Made by a program: the position numbers and the translations under genes | Origin: Aliihoeflea sp. 40Bstr573 | GTDB lineage: Bacteria; Pseudomonadota; Alphaproteobacteria; Rhizobiales; Rhizobiaceae | NCBI RefSeq assembly: GCF_024105655.1 | Contig: NZ_JAAAMH010000002.1 | Coordinates: 248,001 to 312,000 of the forward strand | Direction: 5' to 3' | Length of the DNA: 64,000 nt | Part shown: one piece after another, positions 26,951 through 36,736 of the stretch | How positions within the stretch are numbered: the stretch's first letter is position 1 | Layout of the letters: each line of letters opens with the position of its first letter | The notes under the pieces: generated by a model | Databases searched by the model: none | Seen by the model: the letters and a program-made list of their open reading frames with translations, nothing else | Told to the model about the DNA's origin: nothing

Positions 26951-27000
26951 CAGTCGCGAACAGTCACGAAGGTTTCGCCGACGAAGTTTCGGAAGTTTCG
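26951..27000. repeat. tandem short repeats upstream of the small exported protein gene
   Basis: CAGTCGCGAA and CAGTCACGAA stand in tandem at 26951-26970 (nine of ten bases equal). GAAGGTTTCG (26968), GAAGTTTCG (26983) and GAAGTTTCG (26992) follow. They lie 50-100 bases before the start codon of the leftward gene, where activator sites are expected. The rest of 26902-27165 holds no gene that I can see. Confidence 0.45.
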
Positions 27001-27165
27001 CGGCTTGTCAGTCACAAAGAGTTTAGCAGAAGCTGATGAACCGAATGCCCGGTTTTGCGTTGCGTGCGGTCGTTAGGGAAGTCTTTGATGGTCGAGCGAG
27101 CCCGACGACCCCTTGTGGGAAGGAATAAAGGGTGGGGGTCAACGGGTAAAAACAGGCCGCCACCG

Positions 27166-28293
27166 CTAGGCGACCTTTCGCACGATCACACTGCCCGCCG
27201 AATATCCCGCACCAAATGAGCAGATGACGCCGAGACTTCCCGCCGGCAGGTCCGCCGAATGGCGCGAGAAGGCGATGATGGAGCCGGCGGAGGAGGTATT
27301 CGCGAATTCCTGCAGCACGTTGGGCTGCTCATCGCGGGTCGGCTCGCGGCCCATGACCTTCGTACCGATGAGGTCGTTCATGCCCTTGTTCGCCTGATGC
27401 AGCCACAGGCGCGATAGCTGCGCCGGCTCGATGCCCTCATCGGCCAGATGGGTGAGCATGAGTTCGGCCACCATCGGCACGACCTGCTTGAAGACCTTGC
27501 GGCCTTCCTGACGAAACTGCATGTCGCGCCTATCCGCCATGTGGCCTTCGCGGGTGCGGCGCAGGAAGCCGTTGTTGTTGCGGATGTTGTTGGAGAACTC
27601 GGTCAGGCAGCGTGTCGACAGGATTTCATAGGCGTTCTTCGACGTCGCCTGGTCGAGGCGCTGGAGAATGACGGCGGTGCACACGTCGCCGAATATGAAG
27701 TGACAGTCACGGTCGCGCCATTCCTGATGGCCCGACGTGATTTCCGGATTGACCATCAGGATCGCGCGGGCCGAGCCGGAGCGGATCATGTCGGCAGCCG
27801 CCTGGATGCCGAAGGTGGCCGATGAGCAGGCCACGTTCATGTCGAACGCAAAGCCCTTGATGCCGAGCGCCTCCTGCACCTCGATCGCGATGGCCGGATA
27901 GGCACGTTCGTGGTTGGACGCGGCGCAGATGACGGCGTCGATGTCGGCAGCAGTCAGTCCGGCTTCATCCATCGCCTTTCTCGCCGCGTCGAGCGCGATC
28001 TCTGCCATGATGGAGATGTCGTCGTCGGCGCGCTCTGGCAGGCGCGGGTGCATGGTCTGCGGATCGAGGATGCCGGCCTTGTCCATCACGTAGCGCTGCT
28101 CGATGCCCGACGCCTTGACGATGAACTCCTCGCTCGACATGGGCATCGCCTCGCGCGCGCCAGCCGCGATCTCGCCGGCATGAGTGGCATTTTGCCGAGC
28201 GGCGTAGTCGTTATAGGAGGCGACCAGTTCGGCATTGGTGATAGTTTGCGGTGGCGTATAGATACCCGTGCCTGTGATGGCGACCTTGTGCAT
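27166..28293 (-). CDS. 3-oxoacyl-ACP synthase III-like (FabH family thiolase-fold enzyme)
   Basis: A 375-residue ketosynthase III with the triad visible as Cys in MNVACSSATFGIQ, His in WLHQANKGMNDL, and Asn in EFANTSSAGS. The N-terminus VAITGTGIYTP and C-terminus SFGAGYSAGSVIVRKV are family hallmarks. It is longer than E. coli FabH (317) because of an insert near residues 30-60. It would condense an acyl-CoA with malonyl-ACP; the acyl preference cannot be read. ATG 28293 has a CGGGAAA ribosome site. Single gene, divergent from zwf. Confidence 0.85.
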   Translation of the reverse strand: MHKVAITGTGIYTPPQTITNAELVASYNDYAARQNATHAGEIAAGAREAMPMSSEEFIVKASGIEQRYVMDKAGILDPQTMHPRLPERADDDISIMAEIALDAARKAMDEAGLTAADIDAVICAASNHERAYPAIAIEVQEALGIKGFAFDMNVACSSATFGIQAAADMIRSGSARAILMVNPEITSGHQEWRDRDCHFIFGDVCTAVILQRLDQATSKNAYEILSTRCLTEFSNNIRNNNGFLRRTREGHMADRRDMQFRQEGRKVFKQVVPMVAELMLTHLADEGIEPAQLSRLWLHQANKGMNDLIGTKVMGREPTRDEQPNVLQEFANTSSAGSIIAFSRHSADLPAGSLGVICSFGAGYSAGSVIVRKVA

Positions 28294-28390
28294 GACGTTT
28301 CCCGTATTTGCGGCAGGCTGCTCGCTGCCTTCGGCTGACAGATAGGCCAAAACGCGGGCATGGCAAAGCAAGAAGGATTATCTCGGGGGC

Positions 28391-28419
28391 TGGCCAACCT
28401 AAATCGATTAGAGTATACG
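28391..28419 (+). promoter_or_regulatory. promoter of the zwf-pgl-edd operon
   Basis: TGGCCA (four of six to the -35 consensus), 17 nt, TATACG. An eight-base palindrome AATCGATT (28402-28409) sits in the spacer and could be an operator. The zwf start follows 27 bases after the -10 box. Confidence 0.35.
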
Positions 28420-28445
28420 AAAACGCAACGATAGCAGCGAGCTTT

Positions 28446-29921
28446 ATGCGCATGACAAGCACGACCATTCCCGTCGAGCCTTTCGATTTCGTCATCTTTG
28501 GCGGCACCGGCGATCTTGCCGAGCGAAAGCTTCTTCCCGCACTCTACCAGCGCCAGAAGGCAGGGCAGTTCTCCGAGCCGACGCGGATTTTCGGCGCCTC
28601 CCGATCGGAACTGTCGGACGACGCGTTTCGCGAGTTTGCGCGCAAGGCGATTGCCGAGCATGTGCCGGCGGCGGACATCGAAGACGGTCAGGTCGAGCGG
28701 TTCCTCAAGCGCGTCGTCTATGTTCAGGTCGACGCCAGATCGGGCGAAGGTTTCAGCCAGTTGAAGGATGCAATTGGCGATACCGACCGCATCCGCGCCT
28801 TCTATTTGGCGGTCGCTCCTTCCCTCTTTGGCGACATTGCATCCAATCTGGAGAAGGCCCGGCTGGTGACGCCGGCAAGCCGCATCATCGTGGAAAAGCC
28901 GATCGGTCGCGACCTCGCCTCGGCCAGGGAACTGAACGATGCGATCGGCAGGGTTTTCGACGAGCAGCAGATCTTCCGCATCGACCACTACCTCGGCAAG
29001 GAGACGGTGCAGAACCTGATGGTGCTGCGCTTTGCCAATGCGCTTTACGAGCCGCTCTGGAACTCGGCCCATATCGACCACGTGCAGATTACGGTCGCCG
29101 AATCCGTGGGGTTGGAGGGACGGGTTTCCTATTACGACAAGGCGGGCGCGCTGCGCGACATGGTGCAGAACCACATGCTGCAGCTCTTGTGCCTCGTCGC
29201 GATGGAGGCACCCGCCGCGCTCGATGCGGACGCAGTGCGCGACGAGAAGCTGAAGGTGCTGCGCGCTCTGAAGCGCGTCAATGGCAGCGATTCCTCGAAG
29301 CTCACCGTGCGCGGGCAGTACAAGGCCGGCGCATCGGCGGGTGGCGCGGTGAAATCCTATGCCGACGAACTCGGCCAGGAGAGCGGGACCGAAACCTTCG
29401 TCGCGATCAAGGCGGAGATCGAGAACTGGCGTTGGGCAGGCGTGCCCTTCTACCTCAGGACCGGAAAGCGGCTGGCCGAACGGGTCTCGGAAATCGTCAT
29501 CGAGTTCAAGCCGATCCCGCATTCGATCTTCGAGGAGAGCGCCGGCAATATCGTCGCCAACCAGCTCGTTATCCGGCTCCAGCCCGATGAGGGCGTCAAG
29601 CAGTTCATCATGATCAAGGACCCCGGTCCGGGCGGCATGCGGCTTCGCAACGTCGCGCTCGACATGAGCTTTGCGCAGGCCTTCGACGTGCGCAATCCGG
29701 ACGCCTATGAGCGGCTGATCATGGACGTGGTGCGCGGCAACCAGACGCTGTTCATGCGCCGCGACGAGGTCGAGGCCGCATGGCGCTGGATCGACCCCAT
29801 CCTCGAAGCCTGGGACGAAAACCAGCAGGGCGTGCAGGGCTATACGTCGGGGACATGGGGTCCGTCGGGCTCGATCGCGCTGATCGAGCGCGACGGGCGG
29901 ACCTGGCACGAGAGTATCTGA
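28446..29921 (+). CDS. zwf: glucose-6-phosphate 1-dehydrogenase
   Basis: A 491-residue cytosolic enzyme oxidising glucose-6-phosphate to 6-phosphogluconolactone. It has the NADP-binding GGTGDLAERKLLPALY near residue 19, the active-site motif RIDHYLGKE near 177-185, and EKPIGRDLASA. First gene of an Entner-Doudoroff operon: pgl starts one base after its stop and edd follows. Two in-frame ATGs lie at 28446 and 28452; I took the first. Neither has a strong ribosome site. Confidence 0.96.
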   Translation: MRMTSTTIPVEPFDFVIFGGTGDLAERKLLPALYQRQKAGQFSEPTRIFGASRSELSDDAFREFARKAIAEHVPAADIEDGQVERFLKRVVYVQVDARSGEGFSQLKDAIGDTDRIRAFYLAVAPSLFGDIASNLEKARLVTPASRIIVEKPIGRDLASARELNDAIGRVFDEQQIFRIDHYLGKETVQNLMVLRFANALYEPLWNSAHIDHVQITVAESVGLEGRVSYYDKAGALRDMVQNHMLQLLCLVAMEAPAALDADAVRDEKLKVLRALKRVNGSDSSKLTVRGQYKAGASAGGAVKSYADELGQESGTETFVAIKAEIENWRWAGVPFYLRTGKRLAERVSEIVIEFKPIPHSIFEESAGNIVANQLVIRLQPDEGVKQFIMIKDPGPGGMRLRNVALDMSFAQAFDVRNPDAYERLIMDVVRGNQTLFMRRDEVEAAWRWIDPILEAWDENQQGVQGYTSGTWGPSGSIALIERDGRTWHESI

Positions 29922-29922
29922 G

Positions 29923-30597
29923 ATGCTGGAATTTCCCGATTCCGATGCAGTCGCGGAGGCGCTGGCAGCCGATGTCGCGGGCAAGCTGTCGGATGCGATT
30001 GCCAAACGAGGTCGAGCGACGCTGGCGGTTTCGGGCGGGACCACGCCGGAGCGCTTCTTCGACGCCCTGTCGCGGCGCGCGCTCGACTGGCCGAAGGTGA
30101 TCGTGACGCTGGTGGACGAACGCTTCGTGCCGCCGGACCATCCGCGGTCGAACGAGAAGCTGGTGCGCGAGCGGCTTCTGGTGAACGAGGCGCGTCTGGC
30201 CCGCTTCGTGCCGCTCTACGGCAAGGGCGGCGATGTGGAAAATGCGGCGCGGCAGGCTGGCGCGGGCGTAGCGCTCCTCGGCCGTCCCATCGACGTCGTC
30301 GTGCTCGGCATGGGAACGGATGGCCATACGGCGTCTTTTTTCGCCGATGCCGAAAACCTTCCGCAGTTGACCGATCCGGATCAACAGGTACCCGTCCTGC
30401 CTGTCTATGCTCCGAGCGCAGGAGAGCCGCGGCTGACGCTTTCGCTCCCCCTCATCTGCAATGCCCGCGCGATCTTCCTACATATCGAGGGCGCGCAAAA
30501 GCGCGCCGTACTGGAAACGGCCGCCGCCGAGGACCTTCCCATCGCGAAAGTGCTCGCCGCCGCCCAAACACCTGTCGTCACCTACTGGGCGCCATAG
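29923..30597 (+). CDS. pgl: 6-phosphogluconolactonase
   Basis: A 224-residue hydrolase of the DevB/SOL type with the motifs [18 protein letters not shown] and [14 protein letters not shown] and the segment [15 protein letters not shown], typical of sugar-phosphate isomerase-like folds. It opens the lactone made by Zwf to 6-phosphogluconate. Its start is separated from the zwf stop by a single base, so the two are translated from one message. Confidence 0.95.
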   Translation: MLEFPDSDAVAEALAADVAGKLSDAIAKRGRATLAVSGGTTPERFFDALSRRALDWPKVIVTLVDERFVPPDHPRSNEKLVRERLLVNEARLARFVPLYGKGGDVENAARQAGAGVALLGRPIDVVVLGMGTDGHTASFFADAENLPQLTDPDQQVPVLPVYAPSAGEPRLTLSLPLICNARAIFLHIEGAQKRAVLETAAAEDLPIAKVLAAAQTPVVTYWAP

Positions 30598-30611
30598 AAA
30601 GTCGAGCGATC

Positions 30612-32426
30612 ATGAGCCTCCACCAGACCGTCGCCGCCGTCACTGACCGCATCCGCGAGCGCTCGCGGAGCGCGCGCGAGACCTATCTCGAGCGCGTCGA
30701 GGCGCAGATTTCACGCGGCGTGCATCGCTCGGTGCTGTCCTGCGGCAACCTCGCCCACGGTTTTGCCGCTTGCAGCGTCTCCGACAAGGCGGCACTCGCC
30801 GGCGACGTGGTGCCCAATCTGGGCATCATCACGTCCTACAACGACATGCTTTCGGCGCATCAACCCTTCGAGACCTATCCGCAAGTGATCAAGGATGCCG
30901 CGCACGAGGCGGGCGGCGTCGCGCAAGTGGCGGGCGGGGTGCCGGCGATGTGCGATGGCGTCACCCAGGGCCAGCCGGGAATGGAAATGTCGCTCTTCTC
31001 GCGCGACGTGATCGCCATGGCGACGGCCATCGGCCTGTCGCACAATATGTTCGACGCCGCGGTCTATCTCGGCGTCTGCGACAAGATCGTGCCCGGCCTG
31101 ACGATCGCGGCCTTCACCTTCGGCCATCTGCCCGCGATCTTCGTGCCGGCCGGGCCGATGACGACGGGCCTGCCGAACGACGAAAAGGCGCGCGTGCGCC
31201 AGCTTTACGCCGAAGGCAAGGTGGGTCGCGCCGAACTGCTCGAGGCGGAATCGAAATCCTATCACGGGCCGGGCACCTGCACCTTCTACGGCACGGCCAA
31301 TTCGAACCAGATGCTGATGGAGATGATGGGGCTGCACACTCCCGGCTCGTCCTTCGTCAATCCGGGCACGCCGCTGCGCGAGGCGCTGACACGCGAGGCT
31401 GCCAGGCGCGCGCTGGCGATCACCGCGCTCGGCAACGAGTTCACGCCGGTCGGGCGGATGATCGACGAGCGTTCCATCGTCAACGGCGTTGTCGGCCTGC
31501 ACGCGACGGGCGGGTCGACCAATCACACGATCCATTTGATCGCGATGGCGGCTGCCGCCGGCATCAAGCTGACCTGGCAGGACATATCGGACCTTTCCGA
31601 TGTCGTGCCGCTGCTTGCGCGCGTCTATCCGAACGGGCTCGCCGACGTGAACCATTTCCACGCCGCAGGCGGGCTCGGCTTCCTGATCCGCGAACTTCTC
31701 GACGCAGGTCTCGCGCATGAGGATGTGCAGACCGTCTGGGGCGAAGGGCTGCGGCCCTACGCCGTGGAAGCGAAGCTCGGGCCGGACGGAACCGTGGCGC
31801 GCGAGCCGGCGCCCGCGGTCAGCGGCAACGAAAAGGTTCTCGCCCCCTTCCCCAAGGCCTTCCAGCCGACAGGCGGGCTGAAGGTCCTGAAGGGCAATCT
31901 CGGCGCGGCGATCATCAAGACCTCCGCCGTCAAGCCCGAGCAGCGCGTCATCGAGGCGTCGGCCAAGGTCTTCGACAGTCAGGAAGCGCTCAATGCCGCC
32001 TTCAAGGCGGGCGAGCTCGACTGCGATTTTGTCGCGGTGGTGCGCTTCCAGGGGCCGAAGGCGAACGGAATGCCCGAACTTCACCGCCTGACGACCGTGC
32101 TCGGCATCCTGCAGGACCGCGGTCACAAGGTCGCGCTCGTGACCGACGGGCGCATGTCGGGCGCGTCGGGCAAGGTGCCGGCAGCGATCCACGTCACGCC
32201 CGAGGCGCTGGACGGCGGCACCATCGGCAAGATCCGCGACGGCGACATCGTGCTGGTCGACGGCGAGATCGGCGCGCTGCAGGTCGAGGTGGATGCGGCG
32301 GAGCTGGCCGCGCGGCCGGTCGAACTGCCGGATCTGTCGGCCAACGGGTTCGGGCTGGGGCGCGAACTGTTCGAGAACTTCAGGCAAGTGGCCGGACGCG
32401 CCGATCAGGGCGCGGCGGTGTTTTGA
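30612..32426 (+). CDS. edd: phosphogluconate dehydratase
   Basis: A 604-residue IlvD/Edd-family dehydratase making 2-keto-3-deoxy-6-phosphogluconate. Signature 1 ([19 protein letters not shown]) begins near residue 114 and signature 2 ([23 protein letters not shown]-like) near residue 512; Cys residues for a [4Fe-4S] cluster are present. It closes the zwf-pgl-edd operon 14 bases after pgl. The aldolase Eda is not in the window. Confidence 0.96.
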   Translation: MSLHQTVAAVTDRIRERSRSARETYLERVEAQISRGVHRSVLSCGNLAHGFAACSVSDKAALAGDVVPNLGIITSYNDMLSAHQPFETYPQVIKDAAHEAGGVAQVAGGVPAMCDGVTQGQPGMEMSLFSRDVIAMATAIGLSHNMFDAAVYLGVCDKIVPGLTIAAFTFGHLPAIFVPAGPMTTGLPNDEKARVRQLYAEGKVGRAELLEAESKSYHGPGTCTFYGTANSNQMLMEMMGLHTPGSSFVNPGTPLREALTREAARRALAITALGNEFTPVGRMIDERSIVNGVVGLHATGGSTNHTIHLIAMAAAAGIKLTWQDISDLSDVVPLLARVYPNGLADVNHFHAAGGLGFLIRELLDAGLAHEDVQTVWGEGLRPYAVEAKLGPDGTVAREPAPAVSGNEKVLAPFPKAFQPTGGLKVLKGNLGAAIIKTSAVKPEQRVIEASAKVFDSQEALNAAFKAGELDCDFVAVVRFQGPKANGMPELHRLTTVLGILQDRGHKVALVTDGRMSGASGKVPAAIHVTPEALDGGTIGKIRDGDIVLVDGEIGALQVEVDAAELAARPVELPDLSANGFGLGRELFENFRQVAGRADQGAAVF

Positions 32427-32455
32427 TCTTTGGAGAACGTTGAAGGTAGCCGGAG

Positions 32456-32512
32456 CTACCCCCCACCCCTTACCCAAGGGGGAGGGATGCAGGGTGGGGG
32501 TAGCCTCGCGCG
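32456..32512. repeat. palindromic G/C-run intergenic element after edd
   Basis: Outer arms GCTACCCCCCACCC and GGGTGGGGGTAGC enclose an inner hairpin built on CCCCTTACCCAAGGGG. It lies between the ends of edd and the converging methyltransferase gene and can fold on either strand, so it may act as terminator. Shorter pieces with GGGTGGGGGT stand near 7019 and 27132, pointing to a dispersed element of this genome. Confidence 0.5.
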
Positions 32513-32524
32513 GCTCTTCGCCAG

Positions 32525-33295
32525 TTAGGGTAACGGCAAGTCCTTATTTTCCTCACGCCGCAGCCGTGCAGCACCGGCACCCTGCGGCGAAAGCACCGGC
32601 ACGAAAACGCGGCGCGAGGCGCGCTGCGTGACGGGAAGACCCTGGTAAACGCGCTTTTGCGCCTCGACCACCAGAACACCGGCAAAGACCGGCCAGAAGC
32701 GGCGACCGGTGCGCTCGAGAAGCGAATAGAGCTGCATCATGAAACGGCGCTCCATCGGCGGGAAATGCAGCGCGTCGGACCATGGGCCGGGGGTGAAATT
32801 CGCGTCGCGCAGGAGGCTGGACAACTGGCCCCGCGAGAACGGCCGGCCGGTGCCGAAGGGCGTGTGCTCCATGCGCGCCCAAACGCCGCGCCGGTTGGGA
32901 ACGACCAGCACCAGACGGCCGCCAGGCGCCAGCACGCGCCACATCTCGACCAGCATCTCGCGCGGGTTTTCGGCATGTTCCAAGGCGTGGACGAGCAGGA
33001 TGCGGTCGACGGACGAGTCGTGGAGCGGCAATTCCTCTTCGAAGACCAACGCAGTCGTGCACGGCTTGCCGGGCGGCCAGGGAACGGCGCCCTGCTGGGC
33101 CGGCATGAAGGCGAAGACACGGTCGGCATCCGTGCCGAATCGCTCAAGCCAGGGCAGCGCGTACCCCAGGCCGACGAGGCGTTCGCGGCTCAGGTTCGCC
33201 CAGACCGACGAGATGCCCATCGCGATCGATCGTTCGGCGAGCTTGCCGAGCGTCGTGGCGTAAAAGGCGCGCAGATCGACGATGTCGTTTCTCAT
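32525..33295 (-). CDS. class I SAM-dependent methyltransferase-like protein
   Basis: A 256-residue protein with the methyltransferase-11 pattern in its second half of the core: DRILLVHALEHAENPREMLVEMWRVLAPGGRLVLVVPNRRGVW. The usual glycine motif I is weak (VGLGYALPWLERFG). The C-terminus is basic. In related genomes a gene like this stands head to head with gloB, as here (78 bases apart). Substrate unknown. ATG 33295 has no good ribosome site; the longer open frame upstream runs against gloB and is not methyltransferase-like. Confidence 0.78.
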   Translation of the reverse strand: MRNDIVDLRAFYATTLGKLAERSIAMGISSVWANLSRERLVGLGYALPWLERFGTDADRVFAFMPAQQGAVPWPPGKPCTTALVFEEELPLHDSSVDRILLVHALEHAENPREMLVEMWRVLAPGGRLVLVVPNRRGVWARMEHTPFGTGRPFSRGQLSSLLRDANFTPGPWSDALHFPPMERRFMMQLYSLLERTGRRFWPVFAGVLVVEAQKRVYQGLPVTQRASRRVFVPVLSPQGAGAARLRREENKDLPLP

Positions 33296-33373
33296 GATGT
33301 GAAAACTAGCCGCGCCTCGGTGACTTTGCAAAGCCGCCGCCCTATCGTTTGCGCCAAGACGAAGGAGAATTCG

Positions 33374-34141
33374 ATGGGACTGCAAGTCGAGCAATTCATG
33401 TGCCGCACCGATAATTTCGGCATCCTTATCCGAGACGAGGCGACGGGGACGGTCGGGCTGATCGACGCGCCGGAGGAAGGGCCGATCCTCCAGGCCATCG
33501 AGCGGACCGGCTGGACGCCGAGCGTCCTTTTCGTCACCCATCACCACCCCGACCATGTCGAGGCCAATCTGGCGCTGAAGGCGCGGTTCAAGCTGAAGAT
33601 CGTCGGGCCGAAAGCGGAGGCGGCGAAGATTCCCGGTATCGACGAGACGGTGGAGGAAGGCTCCGACCTGACCTTCGGCGAGGAGCAGGTGCGGGTGATC
33701 GAGACGCCGGGCCACACGGCGGGGCATGTCAGCTATGTCTTCGAAAAGTCGGGCGTGGCGTTCACCGCCGACACGCTGTTCGCGCTCGGCTGCGGGCGGC
33801 TTTTTGAGGGCACGCCGGCGACGATGCACGCTTCGCTCAAGAAGCTTGCCGCCATTCCCCCGGCCACCACGGTTTATTGCGGCCACGAATACACGCTCTC
33901 CAATGCGCGCTTCGCGATGAGCATCGACCCGACCAACCCGGCGCTGAAGGAGCGGGTGACGAAGATCGAGGCTCTGCGCGCTCAGGGCAAGCCGACGCTG
34001 CCGACGACGATTGGCGAGGAACTGTCGACCAATCCGTTCCTGCGCCCGCACGACCCGGCGATTCGCAAGGGGCTGGGGATGGAAAAGGCGAGCGACGCCG
34101 AGGTGTTCGCGGAGATTCGGAAGCGCAAGGACGTCTCTTAA
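33374..34141 (+). CDS. gloB: hydroxyacylglutathione hydrolase (glyoxalase II)
   Basis: A 255-residue metallo-beta-lactamase-fold enzyme hydrolysing S-lactoylglutathione. The binuclear metal motif THHHPDH lies at residues 55-61, followed by ETPGHTAGH, FTADTLFALGCGRLFEG and the C-terminal YCGHEYTLSNARFA with the glutathione-binding region. Good GAAGGAG ribosome site. Its stop overlaps the end of the converging YhhN gene by four bases. Confidence 0.94.
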   Translation: MGLQVEQFMCRTDNFGILIRDEATGTVGLIDAPEEGPILQAIERTGWTPSVLFVTHHHPDHVEANLALKARFKLKIVGPKAEAAKIPGIDETVEEGSDLTFGEEQVRVIETPGHTAGHVSYVFEKSGVAFTADTLFALGCGRLFEGTPATMHASLKKLAAIPPATTVYCGHEYTLSNARFAMSIDPTNPALKERVTKIEALRAQGKPTLPTTIGEELSTNPFLRPHDPAIRKGLGMEKASDAEVFAEIRKRKDVS

Positions 34142-34809
34142 GCCAGAACGCCAAGCAGGATCGCGATCTGGGCGGCGATGTAGATGACCCAGATTGCCGG
34201 TCCGGTGATCGCGCGCTGCGGTGCCTCCGGACGCAGCAGGAAGTGTTCGGCGGCAAGGGTGGCATCCGAGGCGATGAAGAGCAGCGCTCCGGCCATCACG
34301 GCGAGCGACTGCGTGGTAAAGGCGGCGACCCCCATGGCGACGATGGCGAGCATGTAGGCCAATACGGCCGGGCGCATCGCCCCGCGGAGGACGGGCCAGA
34401 GCCGGGCCAGCATGACGATGCCGAAGGCGCAGACGGAGAGCGCGGCGGCGAGACGCCACGGCTCGGCGACGAGGATCGCAAGGCCCCCGCTGCCGGTTGC
34501 GAACAGCACGACATAGGCGATGTGGGCGGCGAGGAAGGCGCCGAGGCCGGCGAGGAACAGACGGTCATCATCCTCCTGCGCGAGCGCCAGATCGCCGAGC
34601 GCGCTCATGGCAAGGGCGGCGGTGAGCAACCACGGTCCGCCTTCCATGAAGCTCAGCCAGGCGAGCGCGGCGAGCGGGACGGTCTTGATCGCGCTCCGCT
34701 TCCACGTGACCGGCAGAGGGCGGGCGTAGAGATAGATGATGGCGGCGAGGACCGCGAGGACCAGCGCGCCGTTTGCCTGCGCTTCGAGGCCTCCGGGAAA
34801 GGGCAGCAT
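34138..34809 (-). CDS. YhhN-family membrane protein (lysoplasmalogenase-like)
   Basis: A 223-residue protein with seven to eight membrane segments and the TMEM86/YhhN motifs: MSALGDLALAQ...DRLFLAGLGAFLAAHIAYV and GALLFIASDATLAAEHF, whose acidic residues line the active site in characterised members. The family cleaves the vinyl-ether bond of lysoplasmalogens; the bacterial substrate is unsettled. Its ATG shares one base with the stop of the DMT gene upstream (TGATG at 34811-34807), so the two are coupled. Confidence 0.85.
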   Translation of the reverse strand: MLPFPGGLEAQANGALVLAVLAAIIYLYARPLPVTWKRSAIKTVPLAALAWLSFMEGGPWLLTAALAMSALGDLALAQEDDDRLFLAGLGAFLAAHIAYVVLFATGSGGLAILVAEPWRLAAALSVCAFGIVMLARLWPVLRGAMRPAVLAYMLAIVAMGVAAFTTQSLAVMAGALLFIASDATLAAEHFLLRPEAPQRAITGPAIWVIYIAAQIAILLGVLA

Positions 34810-35684
34810 CAGGCCTGAACCGGACGGCGGCGAACGAGCATGTTCTTCGCCGCCAGCGCCGCGCCCGCAGTGATGAGCAGGCAGGCGGCAAGGATGTGCA
34901 GGGTGGCAGCTGCCGCGCCGGCCGCGATCAGCACCAGCGTCGACAGGAGCGGCGCGGCATAGCTCGCCGCACCCAGAACCTGGATGTTGCCGTGCTTGAC
35001 GCCGTGATCCCAGGTGTAGAATGCAGCGCCGACGGGCATCAGGCCGAGGCCAAGGACGGCAAGCCACTCGCCCGTGCCTTGCGGCCAGATCGTCTCTTCC
35101 AGCGCGAGATGGCAAACGAATGAGAGGAGCGCGGTGGCGAGGCAGAACCATGTGACCATCGAGGTCGGGACGGCTGCGAAACGGCGGGACAGGAGCGAAT
35201 AGCCGGACCAGAAGATGGCGCAGACGGCCGCCATCGCATAGCCGAACGCATAGGTCGCGTCGAAGGCGAGATTGCCGCCATTCGTCACGATCAGGAAAGT
35301 GCCGGCAAGACCCATCAGCGCCCCGGCGACATGGTGCCAGCCCAGCCGCTCGCCCGGCATCAGAGCCGAGCCAAGTACGATCAGGAGCGGCCACAAATAG
35401 GCGATGAGGCTCGCTTCGACGGCCGGCGCATTGCGCAGGGCGGTGAAGTAGAAGAAGTGGTAGCCGAAGAGGCCGCCAATGCCGACCACCCAGACGATCG
35501 GCGGGATGTTCATGCGTTCCCGCGGCGGCGCGGCAACGCGCATGGCAAGGCCGACGAGCGTGCCAACGGTAAAGGTGAGCCCTGAAAGCAGGAAGGGCGG
35601 CACATTGCCGGATGCGGCGGTGAAGAGCGCGAGCAGCGCCCACATGATGACCGCCGAGAATCCGATTGCCGTCGCCCGCGCCAT
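34809..35684 (-). CDS. DMT-superfamily transporter, YddG-like
   Basis: A 291-residue inner-membrane protein with ten membrane segments in two EamA halves. The motifs LFGYHFFYFTALRNAPAVEASLIAYLWPLLIVL and WDHGVKHGNIQVLGAASYAAPLLSTL resemble YddG, an exporter of aromatic amino acids. First gene of a two-gene unit with the YhhN gene. Substrate assignment by resemblance only. Confidence 0.82.
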   Translation of the reverse strand: MARATAIGFSAVIMWALLALFTAASGNVPPFLLSGLTFTVGTLVGLAMRVAAPPRERMNIPPIVWVVGIGGLFGYHFFYFTALRNAPAVEASLIAYLWPLLIVLGSALMPGERLGWHHVAGALMGLAGTFLIVTNGGNLAFDATYAFGYAMAAVCAIFWSGYSLLSRRFAAVPTSMVTWFCLATALLSFVCHLALEETIWPQGTGEWLAVLGLGLMPVGAAFYTWDHGVKHGNIQVLGAASYAAPLLSTLVLIAAGAAAATLHILAACLLITAGAALAAKNMLVRRRPVQA

Positions 35685-35736
35685 GGTCTGTCCCCGTTTG
35701 GAGGTGGCGTAGCGCGGGGCGTGCGGCGGTGCAAGC

Positions 35737-36486
35737 TTACTGCGTGCGCATGGTCTGCGCGACGATGCGCACCGTGCCGATCTGGGTGCCGATGGAGGCG
35801 TCGACGGGGGCGTAGAAGCCGGTCTCGGCGAGCGGGGCGAAGGCGATGGTGATGCGCGAGCGATCGCGCAGATATTTCAGCGCCGAACGGCTGGGACGAT
35901 AGCCGGCCACCGGCTCGAACTTGGCTGCACAGGTCACCTGCCCGCCAGACGAACCAGCCGGGGACAGCCGCAGATCGGCCCGCATTTCTCCGTCATAGAT
36001 GCGGATCGTGCGGTTGCAGACCTCGGCGGGGCTTGCCGCGCGGACCAGCGTCGATGAGATCGGATCGACGACGGAGGTCAGGTGGTCGTCCTGAAGGTGA
36101 ACCCAGTCGCCCTGGCGCGGGCGCGAGGGCGGGACGTTCTCGGTGGCCGTGACGGTGCCATCGGAAAAGCGGATGGCGGTGCGCTGCGTCTTCTTGTCGG
36201 AGCGATAGTTGAGGTCGTAGCTGCGCGGCGCGGTGCCCGTCTGCGACAGGCCACCGGAGACCGACGTGGTGCCTTGCGTGCTATCGAACAGCCGCGCTAC
36301 GCCAGCGCTGGCAAGCGAGCCGTCGATGCGGAAATCGTCATCGCCGATGACGCTCGTGAAGGACGCCTTGCCGACTGGAATGCCCATCAGCGTGATCGAA
36401 TAATCTGTCTGGAAGGTCTGTGCGGCGCTGGCCGAACCTGCGGCGGCCAGAATCGTCAACAGGGCGGCGTACATGGTGCGGACCAT
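35737..36486 (-). CDS. exported DUF3108 family protein
   Basis: A 249-residue protein with a signal peptide (MVRTMYAALLTILAAAGSASA) and a beta-rich body containing TDYSITLMGIPVGKASF near the mature start, the DUF3108 hallmark, and a conserved Cys pair (CNRTIRIYDGEMR and VTCAAKF). Probably periplasmic; function unknown. ATG 36486 has a GGAG ribosome site. It is divergent from rpmB, an arrangement often seen in rhizobia. Confidence 0.8.
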   Translation of the reverse strand: MVRTMYAALLTILAAAGSASAAQTFQTDYSITLMGIPVGKASFTSVIGDDDFRIDGSLASAGVARLFDSTQGTTSVSGGLSQTGTAPRSYDLNYRSDKKTQRTAIRFSDGTVTATENVPPSRPRQGDWVHLQDDHLTSVVDPISSTLVRAASPAEVCNRTIRIYDGEMRADLRLSPAGSSGGQVTCAAKFEPVAGYRPSRSALKYLRDRSRITIAFAPLAETGFYAPVDASIGTQIGTVRIVAQTMRTQ

Positions 36487-36602
36487 GCGGAATCTCCATG
36501 AATTTCGCAGCAGACCGCCCCTTCCCGCCTGCCTGTTTGTCGTTTCCTCTTTGATCGTGCGAATTCGGCGAATATATGTTGTCTCCAGCCGCACCCCTCG
36601 CG

Positions 36603-36631
36603 CTTGACCCGAACGGGAAATGCAACTAAGG
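36603..36631 (+). promoter_or_regulatory. promoter of rpmB
   Basis: CTTGAC, 17 nt, CTAAGG: the -35 matches the rhizobial consensus fully and the -10 in its first three bases. It lies 105 nt before rpmB, leaving a leader of about 100 nt in which I see no known element. Confidence 0.4.
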
Positions 36632-36736
36632 AACGGCAACTTTTCCATGAGGCCGCCTGACATGACCCCGCGCGCCGACCATTTGGTGCGGGTTCGGGTC
36701 GTCGGGACGGTTTTGAGAAACTGAAGGTTTGAGACT

